Below are positions 42,659 to 51,986 of a stretch of 64,000 nucleotides of DNA, piece after piece. The translations under genes and the position numbers were made by a program. A model generated the notes under the pieces. It was not told the DNA's origin, did not search any database, and was given only the letters and a program-made list of their open reading frames with translations. Every line of letters begins with the position of its first letter. Position 1 is the first letter of the stretch. Origin of the DNA: Bacteroidales bacterium UBA3743 (lineage in GTDB: Bacteria > Bacteroidota > Bacteroidia > Bacteroidales > Paludibacteraceae); the NCBI GenBank assembly GCA_002371265.1, contig DFGT01000030.1, forward strand, positions 135,703-199,702, given 5' to 3'.

Positions 42659-43480
42659 TTACTTTTTTGACAACATTTTTTCTATATAGCGGAGTTTCAT
42701 CTTGAATCTATTCTTCTTCAAACCAGGATCAGTAAGAATCATACCAAGACAATATTTGCTTATACTTTTCTTCTTGATTCTGAAATCAGCCATATAGCTT
42801 GTAAAAGGGGAATAAACATTTCCATCGCGTTTCACCTCCACAATACAAAGAGCAGGAATAGTGTTCTTGTTGCCAGTGACACAGTTTTCAAATTTTATAC
42901 TGATATCAATGGTCAAGCGTTCTGTCTTGCCTTTGTTGACGAGGGTGATACGAGAAAATTGGTTTCTCAGACGTCCAGAAATCTCATCAATACCATATTT
43001 TGCTGATTTATTGATGAAATCCACAGCGTCTTCATGAGACTTGATATTTTCGTCAGGTACAGAAATTCGGATTTTCTTAGTTCTTCCCTTATTGCTCTTG
43101 TTTTTTATTTCCAAGAAAGTCAGGTTAGACTCCACATATTCACGGACTCTGATTTTCTGACGATTGAGTTTTCTGTCATGATGTATTATGTACATCTGAG
43201 CATCCGCAGTATCCCAGTACAATGTACGGTAGAAAGCTTTACGCTTTCCTGCAATCTCCTGCACAAAATAGTCGGATTTCGCTTTATCCAAAAGAGCAGG
43301 CAGGCGACGCACATCGACAAGATACTTTGTGTCGATCCTATTCATCAGCTTGATACCGCTCATCTGCTCCAATGTGATTGGATCCATCTGAGACAGTTTC
43401 GAATCAATAGTGGAAATCAGTTCCTCCATATCCACATCCGGAAAGACGGGAGTATGAGAAACATTAGTCAACTCCTGCAT
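42659..43480 (-). CDS. VTC-domain polyphosphate polymerase
   Basis: A 273-residue protein made of one VTC tunnel domain without SPX or membrane parts. Motifs: RIDTKYLVD (about 48-56), YRTLYWDT, the basic KIRVREYVE strand, FLEIKNKSNKGRTKK and LCIVEVKRDG. These alternating basic and acidic strands line the tunnel in yeast Vtc4, which makes polyphosphate from ATP. The key Lys/Arg and Glu residues look intact. It is the central gene of the operon and is flanked by secreted proteins and DUF4956. In other genomes this pair also occurs with CotH-like or surface proteins. Confidence 0.85.
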   Translation of the reverse strand: MQELTNVSHTPVFPDVDMEELISTIDSKLSQMDPITLEQMSGIKLMNRIDTKYLVDVRRLPALLDKAKSDYFVQEIAGKRKAFYRTLYWDTADAQMYIIHHDRKLNRQKIRVREYVESNLTFLEIKNKSNKGRTKKIRISVPDENIKSHEDAVDFINKSAKYGIDEISGRLRNQFSRITLVNKGKTERLTIDISIKFENCVTGNKNTIPALCIVEVKRDGNVYSPFTSYMADFRIKKKSISKYCLGMILTDPGLKKNRFKMKLRYIEKMLSKK

Positions 43481-43496
43481 GATATTGTTTGTTTAA

Positions 43497-43901
43497 TTAC
43501 TCGGTGATATACTCCACCTCTTTCACACTCTTTACTTTGCCCTTGGCATCGTAAGAAGTCTCCTTTGATCTCTTTCCGAATGAGTTATACTCAATAACTG
43601 TTTTCTTCTCCAACTTATTGAACTCATCGTACTTGGTCTCTGTTACACACTTGCCATTAGCGTTGTACTCAAATACAGTACGCTCCTTCTGGCTTCCGTT
43701 TGTCTCATACTTGATCTGCTCGATTCTCTCTCCATTAGCGTCGTACTTCGACAACTCTGAAAGAGTACGCTTGCCAGAATCAATCTTCCACTCTTTAATC
43801 TCCTTTATCTTCTTTCCATTAATAGTCTTTTTCTGGGCATCAACCGAAGAAAAAGCGATTAGGGAAAGGATTACAGGGAAAATAATCTTCATTGTTCTCA
43901 T
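43497..43901 (-). CDS. Small secreted repeat protein
   Basis: A 134-residue protein with a signal peptide ending near VDAQ (about 22). The mature part is a series of short beta strands of about 21-23 residues with the pattern YDANGE, YNANGK, YNSFGK, YDAKGK. This resembles MORN- or RHS-like hairpin repeats. It lies 16 bases upstream of the VTC gene in the same operon. The function is unknown. Confidence 0.7.
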   Translation of the reverse strand: MRTMKIIFPVILSLIAFSSVDAQKKTINGKKIKEIKEWKIDSGKRTLSELSKYDANGERIEQIKYETNGSQKERTVFEYNANGKCVTETKYDEFNKLEKKTVIEYNSFGKRSKETSYDAKGKVKSVKEVEYITE

Positions 43902-43926
43902 ATTTTTTGTTTTTTTGTGTTAGATT

Positions 43927-44655
43927 TTAATATACCTTAGCCTTCAAAACTCCACTCTTAACGATTTCTCCAGCTTTACCTGTGCTTACAGTATCTGTAT
44001 AAGCTTTGACGATTCCGTTCTTTCTCTGTTCTGCCTCTACCCAAACAACATAATCTGTCTCTGGTTCAAGACGTGAGAAATAGTAATTGCCATCATTATC
44101 AGTACGAGTATCAGACACAGCCATCTGACCTAGTGCTCTGATATAGACACGTACAGCAACGGCAGGCACATAATCATCATCGTCGTCGTAAAGAGCAGCA
44201 TAAAGAATTTTCACAGCTCCAACAACAGCCGCTTTACCTGTATTCTTTCCATCATGGATATATATAGGCTCCACTTCTGTGGTTCCCTTTTTTCCACAAT
44301 GAGCGGTACGCATCACGTATGTGTCGTCGTCATTGCATGCGTAAACAGAATAGTCGCCTCCACGAAGGTACTTGAACTCAAATTTACCGTTGTGGGATGT
44401 CTTTATCTTGTCGTCATAAACACTCTCCTGATCACCACCATATATCACAAAGACATCAATATCCGGTGCAGGAATTGTATCACGGACAAAACTGTAGTTA
44501 TCGCCATTCTTAGCGATATCTCCGTCGTCAAGGACTTTGTATACAATACCTGAAATTGTTGCTTTTCCACCCTCTCCTTCCTCGTCAGTACAAGAGAAAA
44601 GTGACACTAATGGCAATGCAGCCAAAAACAAAATTAATTTTTTGAAAATCTTCAT
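43927..44655 (-). CDS. Lipoprotein with two carboxypeptidase-regulatory-like (SdrB/Cna-type) domains
   Basis: A 242-residue lipoprotein. The lipobox is LFSC (Cys22), followed by an acidic TDEEGEGG stretch. Two Ig-like beta domains follow, each with an NGKFEFKYL- or NGNYYFSRL-type strand and a Y-V-E or Y-V-W end, in the style of carboxypeptidase-regulatory or Cna-B folds. It is the first gene of the VTC operon, 25 bases before the next. It is probably exposed to the periplasm or surface and may be a structural partner of the operon (inference). Confidence 0.75.
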   Translation of the reverse strand: MKIFKKLILFLAALPLVSLFSCTDEEGEGGKATISGIVYKVLDDGDIAKNGDNYSFVRDTIPAPDIDVFVIYGGDQESVYDDKIKTSHNGKFEFKYLRGGDYSVYACNDDDTYVMRTAHCGKKGTTEVEPIYIHDGKNTGKAAVVGAVKILYAALYDDDDDYVPAVAVRVYIRALGQMAVSDTRTDNDGNYYFSRLEPETDYVVWVEAEQRKNGIVKAYTDTVSTGKAGEIVKSGVLKAKVY

Positions 44656-44676
44656 ACCTTTCTTTTTGATTGAACA

Positions 44677-45228
44677 TCAATAATCCTGATGTCCGAAATA
44701 ATCATCATCTATATTCAACCCCTCCGACTCCAATTCCTCTGCATCAAAGTCATCACTACCAAACTCGTCAAGGTAAACACCGTCGTCTGCTGATGAAAGG
44801 AATTTGTCATTATAGTCGATGTCCTCAAGCTGCTTTGGAGCATCACCTTTGCTCTTTACACAAGCAGGCACAATCAAATTGCCCTTCTTGATCGCAGTCA
44901 GCTCAATGAAAAACATTCTTTCATTAAGGCTGTCGAACATAAACAATAGACGTTGTCCTTTATCGTGCACAAGTTCTTCCAAACGTGTGTCTGCCATAAC
45001 ATAGTTATCCTCATCAGATGCAGTGAATTTCATCTCCATCAAAGTGATCTCTGTCTCTCTCTCCCACCCTTCATCACAGATAAAGAAAGATGTCATCTGA
45101 TCCTTTGTGTACCCTACTGAATCCAACAAAGCATCGTTGAAATCTAGAAACGTACTCTCGGCATCAATTTCAATTACGCGAGCAAATTTATCATTTTCGT
45201 TTGAAATGATAGTAAAACTGTATATCAT
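44677..45228 (-). CDS. pRiA4b ORF-3-like (IS1096 passenger TnpR-type) protein
   Basis: A 183-residue protein matching the family annotated as plasmid pRiA4b ORF-3-like: IYSFTIISNE, then FLDFNDALLDSVGY, FFICDEGWE, DTRLEELVHDKGQRLLFMFD and FFIEL. The end is a strongly acidic tail (about 135-183). Despite the name, chromosomal copies are common and no transposon surrounds it here. The function is unknown. It follows dnaA by 35 bases and is probably on the dnaA transcript. Confidence 0.8.
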   Translation of the reverse strand: MIYSFTIISNENDKFARVIEIDAESTFLDFNDALLDSVGYTKDQMTSFFICDEGWERETEITLMEMKFTASDEDNYVMADTRLEELVHDKGQRLLFMFDSLNERMFFIELTAIKKGNLIVPACVKSKGDAPKQLEDIDYNDKFLSSADDGVYLDEFGSDDFDAEELESEGLNIDDDYFGHQDY

Positions 45229-45263
45229 AATGCAAATTTTTATGATTTTTTATCGTTTTTTTC

Positions 45264-46649
45264 TTATTTCAACTCCTTTTCTATAGTTGAAACGCTCTCT
45301 CTGATTTCTCGATCTGTCTCACAAAGGTCCATCACTGTCTTCACTGCATGGAGCACAGTCGCATGATCACGGTTGCCAATTTGCTCTCCGATCACAGTCA
45401 AAGAACTCTTTGTGTATTTTCTTGCGAGATACATCGCTATCTGGCGTGCCTGCACAACATCACGTTTTCTCGATTTTGTCTGTATCTCATTAACGGATAG
45501 TTTGTAGTAATCACAAACCTTTTCCTGAATATCACTGATGCTTAATGTCTTCTCTCTGAAAGTGACCATGTCACTAACAATGCGAGAAGCCAACTCTATA
45601 TTAATTGGAGCGCCAAGGAACATAGATTGAGCTAGGATCGACGCGATAACTCCATCCAACTCACGCAAATTATCAGGCACTCTCTCTGCGACGAAGCGAA
45701 GCACATCGTCAGGAATCTCGACTCCCTGCTCCTTTGTCTTCTCCTTCAAAATCGAATATTTCAATTCAAAATCAGGCGACGACAACTCCGTCTGCAAGCC
45801 CCATTTGAAACGAGACAAAATACGCTGTTCGAAGCCTTGGATATCCTTTGGAGCCTTATCTGCAGTGATGACAACTTGTTTTCCTGACTGATAAAGATGG
45901 TTAAACACGTTGAAGAACAAATCCTGAGTGGCTGTCTTGTTTCCTCCAATCTCCTGAATGTCATCTATAATGAATACGTCGACACTCTGATAGTACGACA
46001 ACAATTCAGGAATTTTCTGCTCCATCACAGCACGCTGCATGAAGTTCAAGAAATCATTAGCAGTCAAATATAGCACGTTAAGTTCTGGATGAGCCTTCAC
46101 GCAGGCCATACCCAAAGCGTTAACCAAATGAGTTTTTCCTAGACCAGAATGACCAAACACGAATAGAGGATTATAAAACTGAGCTCCTGGTTTCTGAGCC
46201 ACATTCATCGCAATCTTTCTGGCAAACGTATTGCTTTTGCCTTCTATGAAATTGTCGAATGTCCACTGTCTGTTCAAATGATTTTCAAACGAACGTCTAC
46301 GTACAGCAAACGGATCATAGCCAAGTTCCTGTAGTTTTGCCGGCTGTGACACCGAAACAGACTCGCTCTCATTGCGGCTTGCTACTACCTTAACCCTCCA
46401 CTTCAGGTTGACCTTACCGAAACATCTTCCGATACATGCTGTGAGAATCTGTGAAAAATGATCCTCCAAATACGCACGCACCATATCACTCTCTACCGCA
46501 AGCACAAGGTTGCCGTCAGCAAAAGAGACTGGCACTATTGGTGCGAACCAAGTGACATACTGCTCATCAGAGACAATGTCCTTTATACGTGAGAGGCACT
46601 CGCCCCATTTCGTCTGGCATTCATTCAAGCTTTCATTCTGATCCTTCAT
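45264..46649 (-). CDS. dnaA: Chromosomal replication initiator protein DnaA
   Basis: A 461-residue protein. Domain I is about 10-90, with the IVSDEQYVTWFAPI segment. The AAA+ core has Walker A GHSGLGKT (166-173) and Walker B FIIDDIQ (Asp229, Asp230). Domain IV holds the DnaA-box-binding signature NRDHATVLHA near residue 440. DnaA unwinds oriC and also regulates transcription. I saw no cluster of DnaA boxes in the adjoining gaps, so oriC is probably not beside this gene, as is common in Bacteroidota. It lies between mlaD and the pRiA4b-like gene on the same strand. Confidence 0.95.
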   Translation of the reverse strand: MKDQNESLNECQTKWGECLSRIKDIVSDEQYVTWFAPIVPVSFADGNLVLAVESDMVRAYLEDHFSQILTACIGRCFGKVNLKWRVKVVASRNESESVSVSQPAKLQELGYDPFAVRRRSFENHLNRQWTFDNFIEGKSNTFARKIAMNVAQKPGAQFYNPLFVFGHSGLGKTHLVNALGMACVKAHPELNVLYLTANDFLNFMQRAVMEQKIPELLSYYQSVDVFIIDDIQEIGGNKTATQDLFFNVFNHLYQSGKQVVITADKAPKDIQGFEQRILSRFKWGLQTELSSPDFELKYSILKEKTKEQGVEIPDDVLRFVAERVPDNLRELDGVIASILAQSMFLGAPINIELASRIVSDMVTFREKTLSISDIQEKVCDYYKLSVNEIQTKSRKRDVVQARQIAMYLARKYTKSSLTVIGEQIGNRDHATVLHAVKTVMDLCETDREIRESVSTIEKELK

Positions 46650-46699
46650 AATTGCTATATTTTGTCCTAATTCGTGATTTACTCTTCGTGATTTAAATA

Positions 46700-47635
46700 T
46701 TATTTTGCCGATTCTGCAACATCAGTTTCTCCCTTCTTCTTACGAGAGAATAATGAGAACTGAACATATCGGTTAGGATTCTTTTCTAAGTCTTGCAACA
46801 ACGAATTTGCACTGTTCGCTGTGTTCGACAGATTATTATATAGAGAAGGGTCTTTTAGCAACAGGCTAATCGAACCTTTTCCATTCTGAATTTCGTCTGA
46901 TAGAGAGTTGAAGCTAGTCAGAGTAGAATTAACTTTTGTGAATGTCAACTGGAAATCCACCTGACTCAAGTTGCTTCCCACCTTGTTGAATGTGTTCACC
47001 ATAGTGCGTGCATCGCTCAACAATGGCTGAACCTCCGTCGACATCATAGCATTGAATTTTGCAGAAGCGCCCTTCAAATTATTCGTGATGTCATAGAAAT
47101 TGGATATCGACTGTGAAAGTTTCTGATCCTTGCTTATCATGCTCAAAGAGAGCATCAAAGAATCAAGTTGAGGAATAATCTCAGCGATTCTCGGCATAAT
47201 CTCATTGGAAACAGCATCAAGCATACCTGGAACGAATAGCGACGGGATTGTGTCTCCCGGCTTGTAATTATCACCGGAGCCATCACTCTTCAAGTCAAGA
47301 GAGAGGGCGGCTCCACCCAAAAGTTCACAAGCCAGCAATGCCTTTGTTCCCTTTGGCAACACAAGCTGATTGTCACAATTAAGTCTGACCACTACAGGTG
47401 CTGTAGGATCCTTGTAATTATAATCGATTGAATGCACATTACCGACTGCCACACCACGCGACATAATCTTGCTCGACTCAAGCAGTCCATTTACATTCTC
47501 AAATTTCACATAATATAGATTGCTGGGGGTCATGACCTTGACACCCTTCAGATAATGAATTCCAAAGTATAGTATAGCTACTGTGGCTATAACACATAAT
47601 CCGATTAAAAATTCTCGACTATATTTAAAGTTCAT
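46700..47635 (-). CDS. MlaD-family (MCE domain) lipid-transport protein
   Basis: A 311-residue protein with one N-terminal transmembrane helix (about 8-28) and an MCE domain (about 38-118: VMTPSNLYYVKFENVNGL, GVAVGNV, LACELLGGAAL). A long coiled periplasmic region follows (about 150-290). MCE proteins bind phospholipids and form hexameric rings or tubes between the membranes. The MlaE and MlaF partners are not here. It is cotranscribed with the amidase gene, a pairing that ties lipid transport to cell-wall processing (inference). Confidence 0.87.
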   Translation of the reverse strand: MNFKYSREFLIGLCVIATVAILYFGIHYLKGVKVMTPSNLYYVKFENVNGLLESSKIMSRGVAVGNVHSIDYNYKDPTAPVVVRLNCDNQLVLPKGTKALLACELLGGAALSLDLKSDGSGDNYKPGDTIPSLFVPGMLDAVSNEIMPRIAEIIPQLDSLMLSLSMISKDQKLSQSISNFYDITNNLKGASAKFNAMMSTEVQPLLSDARTMVNTFNKVGSNLSQVDFQLTFTKVNSTLTSFNSLSDEIQNGKGSISLLLKDPSLYNNLSNTANSANSLLQDLEKNPNRYVQFSLFSRKKKGETDVAESAK

Positions 47636-47660
47636 TGTTATATAGTTTTTCTTTGTTTTT

Positions 47661-48725
47661 CTACTTCAAATATGGGCGGGCTTCCGCGCCGACCAATTTT
47701 TCCCCATTCTTGAACACCACTATAAAAGCATCAGGAAAATCCTGTTTGGCTTTGCTTCGAAGCAACTGAGCGTCTGAAAAAGTTTTCTCTTTACCATACA
47801 TATACTTGTAGAGTCCACCCTCCTGCATCTCAATCGCCGGTGTGCAAGATTTGAATTTTTCAGAGTTGGCAGGCAGCTTTTTGTTCGACGAAAACAGTTG
47901 GACTCGATACACAATTTCATCTTCTACAGATTCGTCCCTTACATCGTCAAGCGTCTTGCTCTTCTTTATGAATTCATCTTTATACATCACGATTGCCTGA
48001 TAAATAGACAATGCGATTTTCTCTATATTTTCTTCTTTCGAAAGGTATTCCTCCTCCATTGTATTGGAAAGATACCCCATTTCAATCAAAACTCCAGGCA
48101 TCAATATATGTTTCAACACCCAGAAATTTGCTTGTCTCACCTCTCTGTCGACTCTGTCGGTATTCTCCTTGAATTGAGACTGCACCAACTGTGCCAACCT
48201 GATGCTCATTTCTCCTCCACTGCCAGCGTCGAGCATCATATTGCTGAAAATGAAACTTTCATCCGTGTCGTCCTTGAAGTTATACTTGTTGCTGTAGTTC
48301 TCCTCAAGCTCAACAACCTTGTTTTCTCTGACAGACACATCGTTTCTGCTCTCTCCCAATGTGTAGGTTTCAAAACCATTCACCGCTGCAGACGGAGACG
48401 CATTTGCATGAATCGAAATAAACAAATCCGCCTGTGCTCTGTTGGCTATCTTTGGTCGTTCATCCAATGGAATGAAAAAATCCTTTTTACGAGTGAATAT
48501 CACCTCCGTGTTTTCATCAGGATTCAACAATTCCCCGACTCTCAACGCGACCTTCAAGTTCACATCCTTCTCATAGACTTTCTTCTTTATTCCGATGGCT
48601 CCACAATCTCGACCGCCATGGCCTGGGTCTAGAACCACCTTGAACTTTCCAGCCGACACTCCCTGCAACGACAAAAATAGCGTTACAACAATGAAACTCA
48701 CTATTTTATAAGTCAAAGCTCTCAT
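47661..48725 (-). CDS. N-acetylmuramoyl-L-alanine amidase with C-terminal SPOR-like domain
   Basis: A 354-residue secreted protein with a signal peptide ending near VSAG (about 26). The Amidase_3 domain shows LDPGHGG with the first zinc His, YEKDVNL with the Glu ligand, and SIHANAS with the second His. The catalytic Glu is in LIEMGYLSN near residue 200. The end (about 270-354) is SPOR-like (YRVQLFSS, LRSKAKQDFPDAFIVVF), which binds denuded septal peptidoglycan. It should cut stem peptides from glycan strands during division. The ATG at 48725 is chosen because a -7 box lies 20 bases upstream. Confidence 0.9.
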   Translation of the reverse strand: MRALTYKIVSFIVVTLFLSLQGVSAGKFKVVLDPGHGGRDCGAIGIKKKVYEKDVNLKVALRVGELLNPDENTEVIFTRKKDFFIPLDERPKIANRAQADLFISIHANASPSAAVNGFETYTLGESRNDVSVRENKVVELEENYSNKYNFKDDTDESFIFSNMMLDAGSGGEMSIRLAQLVQSQFKENTDRVDREVRQANFWVLKHILMPGVLIEMGYLSNTMEEEYLSKEENIEKIALSIYQAIVMYKDEFIKKSKTLDDVRDESVEDEIVYRVQLFSSNKKLPANSEKFKSCTPAIEMQEGGLYKYMYGKEKTFSDAQLLRSKAKQDFPDAFIVVFKNGEKLVGAEARPYLK

Positions 48726-48745
48726 TGCACAAGATAACACAATAG

Positions 48746-48753
48746 CAAAGATA
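48746..48753 (-). promoter_or_regulatory. -7 promoter box of the amidase-mlaD transcript
   Basis: TATCTTTG on the minus strand. It lies 20 bases before ATG 48725 and only 5 from an alternative ATG at 48740, favouring the former. Confidence 0.6.
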
Positions 48754-48764
48754 AAAATAAATTT

Positions 48765-50492
48765 TTATTTCACCACCTCAAAATGCATCAAACAAATTAT
48801 ATCTTTAAACGATCCATAGTTGCGATCTGTATGCAACACCTCGTCAAATATATAATTATCAACAAGTTTCGATTCTGAATTTTTGTCAAAATATTGCTGA
48901 AAATCTTTTTTCAAAACTATCAAATAACCCTCAGCAGGTTTTTCTTTGACAAAAAGATGTATTCTGTCGTTAAGATAGTAGTCGAGTTCAAAAAAATGGA
49001 GTGGATTGCCATCCGGTGTCAAATCTACCGGCAAAAATGAATAGATATTTCCCGTCGGCACAACCTTCTCGATATCCGCTGCAAATCTCTTCACACTCTT
49101 TGTATTCAATACAGTTGGCAAATAGACAGCATCCAACAATGCGAAAAATATTATCGACAGTGCGACCATCGCCGTCAACAATTTCTTTCTAGAAAAATAA
49201 AACACCAAAGCAGCAACTATAATGATCACAACGGAAAGTGTAATTTTGCTATAACCTGCCAATGCTGCAAACATTGCGTAATCCAAATCTTTCTTTGGAT
49301 AGACACTCTCCGGCACTATGCCAAGCACAAGCGACAGATGAATCATAAACACTGTGATTATCAAGCCAATCATGACATTTTTGAATATCCGACAACATTT
49401 TGGAAACTCATCCGCAAGATACTTGATATATTCCGCAATGAAATATGCGATGAATGGGAATGACGGCATCAAGTAGACACTTCTCTTGCTCTTTGGAATA
49501 CAGAAAAACAGGACGATCAAAACCGCACACAAAAGTGTATACAACCTGGCATCAGACATCGACACCATCTCATCATACTTTTTCTTCAGCCACCCCTTTA
49601 CGCCCAATCCTTTCTCAAATGAATATGATTTCCATGGCAAAAAGAACAAAGAGATAAGCAAAACAAATGTCCAAGGCAAGAATCCTGAAATCAAATATAC
49701 AAAATTGATTATTGCGGGTCCTTCATGCGACGCATATGTCATGGTTCCAGTAAGACGCCCGACATTCTCTTCATAGACAAGTGCCCAAAAGCTTTCGCCT
49801 CCTTGATTATATGCCGCGATATACCATAAAGACGGTGCGATCATGGATATTATAGCCACCAACGCCAATTTCCATACTATAGTCCAAAACTTGACTCCAC
49901 GGATCAACAGGAACACGGCAAACACAGCACATGGCAGACAAACACCTATAGGACCTTTAGTGAGTGTGGCGCAACTCATAGTGACAAGAGCCAACCAAGG
50001 AAGCTGTTTCATCCCGTCTTTCCACCATCTGAAAAGCAGAAACTGCGAGCAAACCATAGCCATAGTCAGCATCATGTCGACACGACAATTCATACCAGCA
50101 CGATGAAGCTCAAATGTAGAAAGAGAGACCATCGCAGTCAGCATAGCCACCTTCTTGTCGGAATATTTTGCATAGAACGCAAAAGTGGCGGCAATCATGG
50201 CAACTAATGACAAAGAAGACGGAATGCGTGAAGTAAACTCGCTCACACCTCCAAAAATCATAGAGACTACTGCTATGCACCAATGGAAAAAAGGTGGTTT
50301 ATACGGGATGTCACCACCATTATTAACAGGAAGGATCCAATTGTCTTGCAACAACATAGAAAGGCTCACCACCGCTTCTCTAGGCTCCCCCTTAGTATGG
50401 AACTCATTAAGACCAATAAATGGCAAAACAGTCAACAACACAACGACTGCCACAAACAGCGTCGCTTTCTTCCGGCTCATAAGCTCTACCAT
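48765..50492 (-). CDS. GT39/ArnT-like membrane glycosyltransferase
   Basis: A 575-residue protein with about 11-12 transmembrane helices. The first periplasmic loop carries GEPREAV (about 35-41), equivalent to the acidic catalytic motif of ArnT/PMT enzymes, followed by YKPPFFHW. Such enzymes move sugars from polyprenyl phosphate to lipid A or proteins on the periplasmic side. The acceptor is not known here. It starts 12 bases after the DUF4270 gene and is the third gene of that operon. ATG 50480 is an alternative start that omits four residues. Confidence 0.85.
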   Translation of the reverse strand: MVELMSRKKATLFVAVVVLLTVLPFIGLNEFHTKGEPREAVVSLSMLLQDNWILPVNNGGDIPYKPPFFHWCIAVVSMIFGGVSEFTSRIPSSLSLVAMIAATFAFYAKYSDKKVAMLTAMVSLSTFELHRAGMNCRVDMMLTMAMVCSQFLLFRWWKDGMKQLPWLALVTMSCATLTKGPIGVCLPCAVFAVFLLIRGVKFWTIVWKLALVAIISMIAPSLWYIAAYNQGGESFWALVYEENVGRLTGTMTYASHEGPAIINFVYLISGFLPWTFVLLISLFFLPWKSYSFEKGLGVKGWLKKKYDEMVSMSDARLYTLLCAVLIVLFFCIPKSKRSVYLMPSFPFIAYFIAEYIKYLADEFPKCCRIFKNVMIGLIITVFMIHLSLVLGIVPESVYPKKDLDYAMFAALAGYSKITLSVVIIIVAALVFYFSRKKLLTAMVALSIIFFALLDAVYLPTVLNTKSVKRFAADIEKVVPTGNIYSFLPVDLTPDGNPLHFFELDYYLNDRIHLFVKEKPAEGYLIVLKKDFQQYFDKNSESKLVDNYIFDEVLHTDRNYGSFKDIICLMHFEVVK

Positions 50493-50504
50493 CTTCTGAT
50501 CTCT

Positions 50505-51986
50505 TTACTTTCTCTGTGTATAAACAAAATCCAAACTTGGACGCTTTTTCTCATTTTTCACATCACTGGAATGAAAACGCAATGCCGAAGTCGTAAGAGT
50601 CTGCTTATAGCAAACATTACTTCCTGCAGTCATACCAGTGACAGGCAATAAAACTAAATCGTCGAACACTTGCTCATTGCCTTTCAAATACTGCTGAGCG
50701 GCAAACGCAATATCAAACGAATATGAAGCTGAAGCTGTATCGTAGACAGCAACAAACGATTCCAAAGCGTCTGGACCATTGTTGTTATAGAAGAAATCCA
50801 CAATCTTATCACGCTTTATCATCATCAAATATGCGTTAGGCGTCTTGCTCAAATAAGTCTTCCAGTTTATCTTCTCAACAGGGAATTTCAATTTCGCCGA
50901 ATTAAACATCACATTCGACACATTACCCGCTCCAACAGCTTTCACGATACTGTCCTTTACATCTTTAATAGGAATAGTCACATTGGTGTATAGTCCGGCT
51001 GGAGTGAATATATAAGAGTATGGCAGACCTTTTAGATTCTCCAACTTTTCGTCCAAATCAGGATGAGAGAATAGGTTCACCTGATTCACTCCCTTATTGG
51101 CAGTTAGCAAAAAGCTCGACACCAAAGGATTGATATGTCTTCCATTGACTGTGATGCTTCGACCGGTAACAACAGTATCTCTGCCGTCATACTTTGTGTA
51201 TATATCTCCGTCGAACGAATAATAGACCTGCAAACCGACCGATGTACATGTTATCACTGCTCCCTCATTAAATGAATGGCTGATATAGAAGCCCTTATAC
51301 AAATCGCAAAACTCTTCCTGTGTGGAAATAGTCTTGTTGACATAGACATCCATAAGTTTTTGGGCATACTCCTCATCCAACTTGATCCTGATTGTCTTGT
51401 CTCCGCAGATTCTATAAGTAGCCTTACCCAATAGCACAGATTTGTCACAATAATCCTCCACTTTCATATTCGAAAATGAAGCGTTCATGCTTGGCAAGGT
51501 CTTGTTAAGCTCATATAATTTGATTGATTGGAGAGCCGTGCTGTCTCCCACATAACTATTGGAATACTGAATATAAAAAACCACCGAATCTACTTTCACG
51601 TCACGTCCGTTACGAATAGACGAGATGTAGCCATAATGGTCGTCGATAGAATTTAATATTCCAATGCTAATTCCCGAAACAGTATTTGAATTCGACACGG
51701 TCGTGTCTGGAATCTGCAAATTGCCAAGACGTCCATCAATCTGGGTCATAAATTCAGCACGAGTGATACCGAACACGTCGTCGGCATACTGGCCAAGATA
51801 TAGATAATCTGATTTAGCTAAGACCGAATCACATTTTTCTGTACCTGCGGAGCAATACACTCTTGCCGAATATGTGGACATAAAATCCTCATCCGGCTGA
51901 ATTGCCAAACCTATACCATCATCATCTTCACATGAAGAAAACACAAGAGCCAAAAGGCATGGGAAATATAAAAAGAATCTATTCAT
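50505..51986 (-). CDS. DUF4270-family lipoprotein
   Basis: A 493-residue lipoprotein. The lipobox is FSSC (Cys19), followed by an acidic stretch and GLAIQPDEDF, typical of DUF4270. The rest is beta-rich, with repeats of hydrophobic strands (YLYLGQYADDVFGITRAEF, KVDSVVFYIQYSNSYVG). The function is unknown. Its ATG overlaps the stop of the glycogen-synthase-like gene by one base (TAATG), so the two are coupled. The order glgA-like, DUF4270 beside panC recurs in Bacteroidales as far as I recall. Confidence 0.85.
   Translation of the reverse strand: MNRFFLYFPCLLALVFSSCEDDDGIGLAIQPDEDFMSTYSARVYCSAGTEKCDSVLAKSDYLYLGQYADDVFGITRAEFMTQIDGRLGNLQIPDTTVSNSNTVSGISIGILNSIDDHYGYISSIRNGRDVKVDSVVFYIQYSNSYVGDSTALQSIKLYELNKTLPSMNASFSNMKVEDYCDKSVLLGKATYRICGDKTIRIKLDEEYAQKLMDVYVNKTISTQEEFCDLYKGFYISHSFNEGAVITCTSVGLQVYYSFDGDIYTKYDGRDTVVTGRSITVNGRHINPLVSSFLLTANKGVNQVNLFSHPDLDEKLENLKGLPYSYIFTPAGLYTNVTIPIKDVKDSIVKAVGAGNVSNVMFNSAKLKFPVEKINWKTYLSKTPNAYLMMIKRDKIVDFFYNNNGPDALESFVAVYDTASASYSFDIAFAAQQYLKGNEQVFDDLVLLPVTGMTAGSNVCYKQTLTTSALRFHSSDVKNEKKRPSLDFVYTQRK

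Noticed and set aside
44677..45228. Mobile element at the pRiA4b/IS1096-passenger-like gene
   Set aside because: Only the family name suggests it; no transposase or terminal inverted repeats are present, and the gene sits in a dnaA transcript.
45229..46700. oriC next to dnaA
   Set aside because: No cluster of TTATCCACA-type boxes or A+T-rich unwinding region was seen in the short gaps around dnaA.
48765..50492. Loss of the acidic catalytic motif in the GT39-like enzyme (GEPRE instead of DE)
   Set aside because: GEPRE is, as far as I recall, the usual form in the Bacteroidota members of this group.
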